Shown: positions 42,266-64,000 of the stretch, one piece after another | How the letters are laid out: every line of letters begins with the position of its first letter | Numbering within the stretch: the first letter of the stretch is position 1 | Source of the DNA: Amoebidium appalachense | Taxonomy: Eukaryota > Ichthyosporea | Direction: 5' to 3' | Length of the DNA: 64,000 nt | Assembly (NCBI GenBank): GCA_963693365.1 | Contig: CAVNZM010000014.1 | Coordinates: forward strand, 5,332,001 to 5,396,000 | The notes under the pieces: generated by a model | The model's database searches: none | What the model was told of the DNA's origin: nothing | The model's input: the letters and a program-made list of their open reading frames with translations, nothing else | Made by a program: the position numbers and the translations under genes

Positions 42266-43078
42266 CTAATAATAGCTAAAAATTTAAACTGTTTTTTTGT
42301 TTTTTCCGCGAGCAGCGGGAGTTGGGGGCGGCGGCGGCGGCGGGGGGGGGGGGGGGGGGGGGGGGGAGGGGGGGGGAGGATTCGGTTGATGGTACCGTGA
42401 TTAGGATCTCGAATAGAACTTGATTAGCTGCTTGGGATAGCTTCGTATTTTATTCTTTTTTTTTATTTGTGGGGGGGGGGGGGGGGGGGAGGGAGGCGGG
42501 GGGAGGGGGAAGGGTTGTGGTGATATAATATTAGAACTTAGATTACAGTAGCTGGTCACTGTGCGATGATCACAGTAACCGTCATTAGTAGATTGCTTTA
42601 GCGCGAGGTGTTGTATCTTCGTGCTATTTTCTTTTAGAATCCAAATTCAGGTTGATCCCTTTTCACCTCTTAGAGGGTTCGGTCTTTCACTTGGCCAATA
42701 ACCCCAGGCAGGATGATATGAATATTATAGTCATGTAACTATACAGGCTCCTTTTTAGGCCTGAAAGTAGAAACGTAGATCATCTAAACCATGCTAGTAT
42801 AGATTGGAGCTGGTGTTTCATACGGTAATCATAAAAAGGTTATATAAAACAAAAAAGCAGGCTCGCAGATTTAGGCTAGTTTAAGAAAGGCAATAATAGG
42901 TTGAGACTGAGGGTGAGAGAAGGTTGCACCCGGCCAAACCCCCTCCCTGGGCCCCCCTCCCTTTCCGGATCCTGTCCCCTCCTCCTCCTCCCCCCCCCCC
43001 CCCCCCTCCCCCTTCCCCCCTCCCCCCCCCCCCCCCCCTCAACACACACACACACACACTTCCACACACGTCTTGCAA

Positions 43079-43114
<36 letters not shown>

Positions 43115-43220
43115 TGCGAGGCCTTTTATTATTTTTTTATAATGACTTTATTGATATGCTCAGCAAAATAGAAGCCATCGAGATATCACCGAAATCTCGG
43201 AGAAGAAAATACAAAAGCCC
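42197..43220. other. Intergenic gap
   Basis: T-run at 42230-42265, GCGG repeat running into G-runs (42325-42377), a T/G compound tract (42458-42492), CT/C-rich sequence at 42976-43040 and a G-run at 43082-43113. No gene supported. Confidence 0.6.
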
Positions 43221-43661
43221 TCACTCTCGGATACAGAGAAGATAACGACTTAAATAATCATACACCCTAGAAAACTCGTTAAACATACCGTGGTTCAACA
43301 GATAGTCAATAGACGTAAGATCAGGATTATCTAAATAAGCCAGTCTTCTAATTTCTAACGGAATAATCTGAGATAAATAAATACATCTATCCAAGTGTTT
43401 ACGAGAAAAAGGTTCTGCACAAAAGTGGCACAAACATTTGTGGAAACAAAGGTTACAGCGCCAAAATAACCATTTCCAAGCTATATCACAAGGAGGGGTT
43501 AGAATTGCAAAATCGGTAAGTGTGGTAGGTTTACGAGAGGAAGGATAAATATAAGTAGCTAATATACACAACGATTGTAAAGAAAATAGACGAGTCTCTA
43601 ATATAAAAAGAAGAGGCTCAAGAGCCCTACCATGATACTCTTTATCACAACGATGAAGCAA
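43221..43661 (-). mobile_element. Possible remnant of a non-LTR retrotransposon ORF (3' end)
   Basis: A 147-codon frame in AT-rich sequence unlike its neighbours. It ends with CHFCAEPFSRKHLDRC, a C-x2-C-x8-H-x3-C pattern. A CCHC knuckle near the C-terminus is typical of LINE-type reverse transcriptases of the R2/R4/NeSL kind. No reverse-transcriptase catalytic motif is visible upstream in the remaining 2 kb. AATAAA-like words lie just beyond the stop. Assignment rests on one motif and composition, so it may instead be an ordinary gene fragment. Confidence 0.3.
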
Positions 43662-43885
43662 AGGATATTGAGTATGAAACCAAGTAACATACTGCTGATA
43701 ACTAGTAGTTAAGAGAAAAATAAAGGAGATAAGTATTTAAAAGGATATCTCGGAATGGGAGAGAGATTGGGGATAGGACATTTCGCACGAACATTAGAAA
43801 TGCCGGGAACAGTGCTAAAGAAGGAAAGAATTGCAACAAAGGATGATAAGAAGGAAGCCTAACCAAATGAAAACAAAAGCTAAGT

Positions 43886-43919
43886 CCACGGCCATCTAGG
43901 TGTTTCTAGATGGCCGTGG
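43886..43919. repeat. Perfect 14-bp hairpin
   Basis: CCACGGCCATCTAG, loop GTGTTT, CTAGATGGCCGTGG. It is flanked on both sides by CTAAGTC in direct orientation, so the hairpin sits between short direct repeats like a small insertion. Confidence 0.95.
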
Positions 43920-44144
43920 CTAAGTCGACGTCCTAATTCATTCACACGCTGGCGCAAAAAATGGGCAAAGGATGATCCAGAAGGAGAGATGTTTTGAATT
44001 GTTAGAATAAGTACCGGCAACGGTGTGAGTGTGTGGGTGTGTTTGCGTGCACGTGTATATGCACGTGGGTGTTTGTGTGTTGGCGTGGGAAGAGGAAGGC
44101 CTAGGGCGGCAGCTTTAAAATTCGGCGACAGTTGAAAATTTTTT

Positions 44145-44241
44145 TTTCTTTTGACTGGATTTAATCGTTGAAATTTTGTTTTCTCAGTATGCCGTGCATA
44201 CTTGTCATATCTTTCCGTCGAATAAATCCAGTCAAAAGAAA
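44145..44241. repeat. 19-bp perfect inverted repeat pair
   Basis: TTTCTTTTGACTGGATTTA at 44145-44163 and its exact reverse complement at 44223-44241; pairing extends outward with one mismatch (TCG/CGA). The 59-bp spacer is unrelated. This is the architecture of a small MITE or a structured RNA. A 110-codon frame (44176-44508) starting within it shows no family features. Confidence 0.92.
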
Positions 44242-45232
44242 ATTTTGTTCACGGTACACTGGTTTGGGGAGTCTATAGCTGGGGGCGCAAGCCCAAAAGA
44301 CCTGATTTCAGTGACGAAAACAGTTGCATGTTGCTACATCACATGCACACACACATGGCGTGAATTATTTGTAGTTTTTATGTATAACGTGGAAGGACGA
44401 CATATATGTCACCCTCAAAGGGTTTTGCGTGGCTTCATTTTTGGCTACATATTAAATGGCTGTATTCATGCTGCTTACAGATGGGTTTTGGGGGATTGCT
44501 GGTGGTGACCGCAAGGCCAATGATCTGGAAAAACGGTTTCTTATCAGCGCGCCATCAGGGCATGTGCAAAGAATACGGCAAGATCTGCTCAAACTGGTGC
44601 AGTGTGTGATTGGTGAAAGGCGATAGAGAAGGGTTTCCACTACATAAATTAGTAAGTAATTGTCTGTAGCACAGGGCTGAAAAAAGTATCTAAAGAGCTT
44701 CTAAATTTTTGAACTGTGATTTGTTATTTAACTTAAGAAGTCTGCCTGAATAGCTGCATTACAGGAAACAGAATCTGCGATAAAGCATCATCGATTACTC
44801 TGCAACTCAACCTAATAACAGGTTTTCATTGGTTCATTGTCATAAAAGCCGTCTATAGCCATATCTGGCTACTGGCACACACAAGTTTTGGGCGGCTGCG
44901 CTCGGCAGCCTGAAGTCACAGTCTGAGCTGTTGAACGTTCATACTTGAGAGGAGCCAACTTGACCATGGCCTATGTTTGTGTCCTTCACTTTTCAAACTT
45001 CACACACTCTATATAGTCTCCTTGCGGTTTTATCCTGTCTCCGCTCCTTCGTGACTTTTTTTTTTGGGCCCTCTGTAAATTACGCGCCCTTTTACATTTC
45101 AGGTGTAACAAAGGCCATTACCACCCACTTTTAAGCCCACATCCAGCGCACAGGAGACACTGATATTTCATGGCTAGTAGTACAGTCAGTACATCCGAGT
45201 TCTTCTAGGTGTAGCTCCAAAAAAACACAAGA
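44242..45232. other. Presumed 5' flank of ABCD4
   Basis: Unique sequence almost without microsatellites. CTATATAG at about 45009-45016 is a possible TATA element, some 220 bp before the ABCD4 start codon. Nothing else is supported here. Confidence 0.35.
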
Positions 45233-58603
<13,371 letters not shown>

Positions 58604-58841
58604 GTTCCTCACCGTTAAGATTTTTAACAGAGTATTAAAATATAATGTGGTTTAGGATATGTGTATGGCCTGGAGGCGGGATGAGGATTTATTGCTCGGT
58701 TATGACGGGGTGAGGATTAGGAGTGTTTGTCAACGCAAAGGACACCCACTTTATCTTGTTCATTGTTTTTTTCTTTCTTCCTCTCTTTCTTTTCTGTGTT
58801 TTTTTTTCTTATCTTTGCCTTTGTTTATTCTTTATCTTTTT

Positions 58842-58878
<37 letters not shown>

Positions 58879-58989
58879 CCGCACTGCCCTTCCCCCCCGT
58901 AGCCTTGTCCCATTCTCCTGTCCTGTTGTCAGCCTCTACTTTAGTGAACCCCCCCCCCCCCCCCCCCCCCTTCCCCCCCCCCCCAAAAC

Positions 58990-59038
<49 letters not shown>

Positions 59039-59042
59039 AACA

Positions 59043-59105
<63 letters not shown>

Positions 59106-61751
59106 CAACCACACACACGCACAGCTGGTCTAGATATGTAAAAGTAGGCATAGTGAATACCAAAAACCCTCTGCACTATTCTTGGGATTTTTTGGGGGGA
59201 GTGTGTTTTAATGCATGTAAGATAGACTTTGAAAGAGACGTTGAAGAGTCGAAGGATTATATATTTGCATGAACGGCTCCATTTTTGTATACTAATTAAA
59301 TACCCGGTTTAACGCTGATAAGTGAAGTGTACTTTTATGCCATACATGTTTGCTTGAAATTGATAAAATGATAAAAATGAAATAGAAATAAAATCTGCCA
59401 AGGATACATCTCACACCACTGGATGGCGTTGGCGGCTTATTACTGGTGAAAGGTGCACATAAAGAGTATATAGTAACCTGGACACATTAACATACGTGCA
59501 TGGTATTATGTTTAGTGCACCTACATGGTCTAATCTTGGACTTCCGGACAAGGATTATAGACAAAACGAACTTGTCGGTAAATCTCATTTGCGCACCTTG
59601 CATGTGTGTGGCAGTGCCAAAAGGGAGGATTGCCTTATACAGACAAAAGGGATGTACAAATAGAGGGAGGGAGGAAGCGAGGGAGGAGGGCAGAGGCAAA
59701 GGGGGGAATTAAGGTAGCTGGAACCATGTATTAGTAGCGTGAACAAGGGGCGGGGACTCGGGGGAGGGGGGAGGGGGGGGGGGGGGGGGGGGGGGGGGGT
59801 GGGGGGCAGGACAGAAAAAGAGAGAGAGGAGCCTCAGGGATGAAGAGGAGGGGGAGAGGAGGAAGGGAGGGAGTATGCTGAAAATAAATCCGCACAACGG
59901 TGTGTGTGTGCGTGCCTGTGTGTGTGCAAACGCCTGTGTACACGTGTGTTGTGTGTTGTGTGCGTGTGCGCGTGTGGTTGTGGGGGGGGGGGATTCGGAG
60001 GTGGGTGTGTGGGTTCGCGCGTGCGCTTGGAGAGGGGGGGGGGAGGGGGAGGGGGGAGGGGGGAGAGGGGGTAATGTATGGTCGACTGTACATGTTGGCA
60101 CGCACCCGCTCCAACATGAGAATGACTGGCTATAGCCTGCCTGAGACCCGGACTCCGGACTGCGGAGTCGGGAAGCGACTTCATGACGTCACGATCGCTA
60201 ATGTTGAATGTGATTGGTGGTTAGGTTCCCGCCTTTTCCTGGATCAAGAGCGCGGTAAATTACTGCCGACGCCATCAGGCTTTGGGGAAGAACAACCACA
60301 GTAGACTGTGTTATATGGTTTCGTATAGAGGTAGGAAAAAATAATAGAATACATATATATATATATAATATTTCTATTATATTATTGTTTGTATCAGAGC
60401 CAACAATCTCTAAGTAATAGGCATATCTTCTTAGCAACAAATGAGGGAAGAGGGAAATTCGCTCATGCAAGGGCTTTACACCCACTCTTGCGCGCGCGTT
60501 TTTCAACCGCCGGGCTTGTGTAGCGACATGCCAGCGGCTCGCCGAAGTTTTCGCAAGCACACCAGAACAGCAAACACAAGTCCAGCAGCGGGGCGAAGAT
60601 TAAATGGGGAAAAAAACTGATGTATATTAATATATATAACAGCGATAATAGTTTAGGTTCGAATCAATCTTTTTGTGGTCGGGGTTAGATCGAACAGGTG
60701 CAGAAATAGTGGCTAGGCAACTTCACGCGGAATCGAAGGGGGAAGGGTTAACACCAGATCAAAAAAAAAAAAAAAAAAAAGCAGGGTGGGAACGGAATAA
60801 AAATAGAGAGCCGAGGGGCTTCATTCTGGCAGAAAGGTATGTTGCCCTTTGGTTATTGGTGCTTCTGGCTGCCTGTGTTTTGGTTTGTGTGCATTTGTGT
60901 GTGTGTGTGTGTGTGTGTGTCTGTGTGTTTGTCTGCGCAGAGACAAAACATGCGTCTGAGTAAGTGCATGTGGGTGCGTTTTTTTTGTGACCGTTTTTTG
61001 CGTAGTGCGTGTGTGTGGTGGTGGTGGTGGTGGTTGTGGAGTGGAGAGGGTTGTGTGTGTGGGGAGGGGGAGGGGAGGGGGAGGGGGGGAGGGGGAGGCT
61101 ACCCGCATTGTTGCCTTGCTATTCCCGAGCGTTTTTCGTACTCCTTGTTCTGTGTGTGTTCCGCTATCATGTACCTCTTCTCTAGCACATGTTTTTCTTA
61201 ACGCGTGTTTAGCGTTTTTGAACTACACGCCTCCCTTCCCCTTCCCCTTCCCCTTTTCTCTTCCCCTATATGTCTGGCATGTTCTCAGTGGCCTTACACC
61301 AACCAACTCCCCCCCCCCCCCCCCCCCCTGCCCGCCCTCCCACACACACACACCGCCTCCACCCCTCCCTTCCCCACTTCCCCACACCCTTGTTTTGTTA
61401 TGCAGGTCTTCCTAATTCCGACTTTAATGTGTGCCTGTGTTTACGATTCACAAAGAAGGGTGTGAGCTCAAAGGGGATAAACAGAAGTGTGGCTGTTGGA
61501 TCATTTTTCGGGCTATATGGGGTTTATCCCAGTCTCCTTGTATATATACCAGGCCTTTGGCTAGTTACACTCTAGCTTTTCTCTTCGACCAACTCTATAC
61601 ATTACAGCACATTTTCCGAAACTTTGTTATGCTCATACAATTAACAGCACAACAGCACATTCTCAGAGAATTTGTTGTGCTCATACAAGCAACACCACAG
61701 AGTCTTTAGCACGGCGCTAACATGACCTTTAAGTGTGTGCACACAGCAAAC
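58604..61751. other. Intergenic gap downstream of ABCD4
   Basis: C-runs at 58843-58875 and 58950-58984, (CA)n at 58993-59104, unique AT-rich sequence 59140-59700, a G-run at 59776-59799, GT-rich 59900-60030, the motif cluster at 60147-60233, AT-rich 60330-60420, an A-run at 60762-60780, a C-run at 61311-61328. No exon supported before 61752. Confidence 0.55.
60147..60233. promoter_or_regulatory. CRE / CCAAT / E2F-like motif cluster
   Basis: In under 90 bp: a GC-rich hairpin (CCCGGACTCCG / CGGAGTCGGG, one bulge), a full cAMP-response palindrome TGACGTCA at 60184-60191, ATTGG at 60213-60217 and TTCCCGCC at 60226-60233. It lies about 1.5 kb upstream of the plus-strand gene at 61752 and could be its promoter if a 5'-UTR intron intervenes. 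Motif-based inference only. Confidence 0.4.
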
Positions 61752-62114
61752 ATGGCTGCAATGGAGGCTGCCCGTGCTGTGGACGTGCTGCAGGACAGAC
61801 AGAACCACACAGACACACCGGCAGCAACCGGCTGTGCAAAGAGGACAAGTGATGACAACAGTGAAGGTAATAGATCGTAGGAGGGGGGAGTGGTGGGGGG
61901 GAAAGAGGGGTTGGGAATGGGTAGACGTTTCTTTGAGATGAGGTGGGAGGGAGAGGTGGGGGGGGGGGGGGGGAGAGGGGGTTGGGGGGGGAGAGGGGGG
62001 GAATGAGTTACTTTGAATATTTTCTGCCTTCTTGCTTGCTTTTGGATGGATAACTAGTCTGTGCATAAGCAAGGGGTGTTCGTGCACCAGCTGGCAGGCG
62101 CACACGTGCACACA

Positions 62115-62146
<32 letters not shown>

Positions 62147-62829
62147 CGCGCGCGAGCATGCGGGCACGAACATGTGCTGTGTGTATGTGTGGCAGTGTGC
62201 GCAAGTGCATGTGCGTGAGCATGTGAGTGTGTAGGGGGGGAGGATGCAGGGGGGGAGAAGGGGGGGGGGGGGGGGGGGGGCATGTGATAGCGTATATGTG
62301 TGTGCGCCCCTGCAAGTGCCTTTGCGCACATGTGTATATTTGTATGTATGCACAATGTGCGTGTGTGTATATGTAGGTAGCTTGGGTGTGCATGTAGGTT
62401 GCTTGGGCGCACATGTGTGCTAGAGAATGTGAGATGCAGGTTGTACATAAAAGTGTGCGTAGGCCTGCCTGTGTGTGTGTGTAGGAGTGTGCCTGATTGC
62501 CTATGGAAGCACACTTGTGTCTGTGAACGTCCGAGTACAGATGAATGCATGTGCTTGTTCAGATGTATGCAGGTGCTTGTACAATGTGTGCATGTGGTTG
62601 ATGTGCCTTCTTACAGTTTAAAGATATCTTCAAACACATGCCTGACCTGCCATAGAATGCACGTTTACTTGTGCTAGTCCCCTTATTCTCGTGTGGCTAT
62701 TGCAACGAACAAGACACACAAACACACTTACATACACATGCGTGCTTATGTGCACACACGCGTGCATGCCCACGTACACTGCACACACATGCAATCGCCC
62801 GTGCATGGGCACGCGCGCACACACACACA

Positions 62830-62904
<75 letters not shown>

Positions 62905-62994
62905 CACGCACACGTGTACACTACCCACACATGTACACTCGCCCACAAACACACACGTGCATGCATGTGGCGCGGCACGTGCGCGCGCGAGAAC

Positions 62995-63090
<96 letters not shown>

Positions 63091-63262
63091 CGCATATTAC
63101 ATATGCACTCACGTTTTTAGTGATTGTGTATGAACACAAAGATTTTTTTTGGTTCTGACCATATTCGATACAGATGGGGACTCCGATGACACACCGACCA
63201 AGCGGCTCCGGCTGGGCTCTGAAGATGAGAACAACCCTTTGACGGGCACATCAGCGGCAAAG
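61752..63262 (+). CDS. First two coding exons of a probable nuclear acidic protein (partial)
   Basis: Exon 61752-61866 starts MAAMEAARAVDVLQDRQNHT and ends SDDNSE at a GTAATA donor in phase 1. Exon 63174-63262 starts at CAG|AT and gives DGDSDDTPTKRLRLGSEDEN then PLTGTSAAK, ending at GTGCGA in phase 0. Joining restores an Asp codon. PTKRLRL flanked by acidic Ser/Asp/Glu-rich sequence looks like a nuclear localisation signal next to CK2-type sites. No domain is recognised in these 67 residues. I could not place the next exon with confidence; candidates after CAG at 63529 or TAG at 63712 are weak. The gene probably continues past 64000. Confidence 0.55.
63000..63087. repeat. (CA)n tract
   Basis: About 43 CA units, sense-oriented, 87 bp before the second exon of the gene starting at 61752. 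Shorter CA tracts lie at 62835-62905. Confidence 0.95.
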
Positions 63263-63833
63263 GTGCGATCTCAGATCAGAGTAGATTAGATTAGATCAGG
63301 TTAGATAACAACAGCTTAAATCAGGTTGAATTCATCGTAACCCGCCCCCCTCTCCCCCTCTCCCACCACCACTCCTTTTCCACCCCCCCCCCCCCCCCCC
63401 CCAATTCTAACACATACACATGCGCACACCACATACGGTGCCCGCTCCCACACGTGCGCACATGTCAAGCACTAAAAACACTCGGATATAGCTCCTATTC
63501 CTAATCTCGTTTCTCTTTTCCTGCACAGATTCACTGCCTTCTCCTTTTAACCTGTGCGCCTATATCGTGCGTTATCTTTGACCCCCTTGCCCTCTCCGCC
63601 TTCCCCCCTCCCCCCCTCCCCCCCCCGGGGCCCGTTCACCGGCTTTTCTGCATCCTCCCTCTGTTACTGGCATAGCGTTCTGGTTCATTGGTGTTTAATT
63701 TCTCCCCCGTAGACTGCCACTTTTCGCTATGCTGCTGGCTTTGTCTTGTGCAATTTCTAATGCTTTTCTCCTCCTCCTTCCTCCCCACATCCCGCCTTTC
63801 CTGCGTCCTTTTCCCCCATCCCCCTTCCCCCCC

Positions 63834-63864
<31 letters not shown>

Positions 63865-64000
63865 ATCGATATACACACGCACACGCACACACACATCGAT
63901 ATACACACGCACACACACACACACACCGATATACACACGCACACACACACACACATCGATATACACACGCACACACTCATGTGTGCACGTGACACACACA
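63263..64000 (+). other. Intron or 3' part of the partial gene
   Basis: Contains ATTAGATTAGATCAGGTTAGAT-like repeats just after the donor, C-runs at 63384-63402 and 63828-63850, and the minisatellite at 63861-63984. No coding exon is certain. Confidence 0.4.
63861..63984. repeat. 30-bp minisatellite, four copies
   Basis: Unit (AC)n ATCGATATACACACGCACAC repeated at exactly 30 bp, the third copy reading ACCGATAT. It has grown out of a CA tract by fixing ATCGATAT and CGC interruptions. Confidence 0.92.

Noticed and set aside
63861-63984. CRISPR array
   Set aside because: Units are a pure tandem minisatellite without unique spacers, and the host is eukaryotic. No other regularly spaced repeat in the window qualifies.

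Overview
The window is nuclear DNA from a eukaryote with intron-rich genes. It reads best as a protist or other unicellular lineage rather than a prokaryote, virus or organelle. Exons are short (about 6-750 nt), introns run from hundreds of bases to over 2 kb, splice sites are GT-AG, and the intron space is saturated with C/G homopolymers and CA/GT dinucleotide tracts. Most of the long open frames here (runs of Cys-Val, Thr-His, Pro, Gly) are only translations of those tracts. Real genes were rebuilt by hand from short exons, checking that the reading phase was preserved across every intron. I cannot assign the lineage with confidence. An RPS6 of animal/fungal-like length, an ABCD4 orthologue and an EGF/beta-trefoil secreted protein would fit an animal relative, but do not prove it.

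Layout. (1) 367-5371, minus strand: an unrecognised multi-exon gene (5371-1546), with a further damaged coding exon at 641-367. (2) 8149-16943, minus strand: a cytochrome P450 in 11 exons, with a tRNA-Pro(CGG) nested in its fifth intron. (3) 19012-23924, minus strand: ribosomal protein eS6 (RPS6), 5 exons, 249 aa. (4) 28294-32664, minus strand: a small ankyrin-repeat protein, 5 exons. (5) 36058-42196, plus strand: a predicted secreted protein with a Gly/Pro-rich stretch, EGF-like domains and a C-terminal ricin-B-type beta-trefoil-like region, 6 exons. (6) 45233-58603, plus strand: an ABCD4-type half ABC transporter (the lysosomal cobalamin transporter family), 19 exons, 606 aa. (7) 61752 to beyond the right edge, plus strand: the first two coding exons of a probable nuclear acidic protein. 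Intergenic stretches hold microsatellites, several small tandem duplications, perfect hairpins and a possible LINE-type reverse-transcriptase remnant.

The genes are not an operon or pathway; they are independent housekeeping and accessory loci. The pattern joining them is architectural. C-runs, CA-runs and compound C(n)A(n) tracts lie preferentially on the sense strand of whichever gene they interrupt, often starting within about 20 nt of the 5' splice site or running into the 3' splice site. I found no CRISPR array, phage or defence system, and nothing that clearly forms a new multi-gene system. The best leads are the splice-site-associated tracts, a minisatellite carrying copies of the 3' splice site of ABCD4 exon 8, a partial exon duplication in the P450 gene, and the secreted EGF/beta-trefoil architecture.
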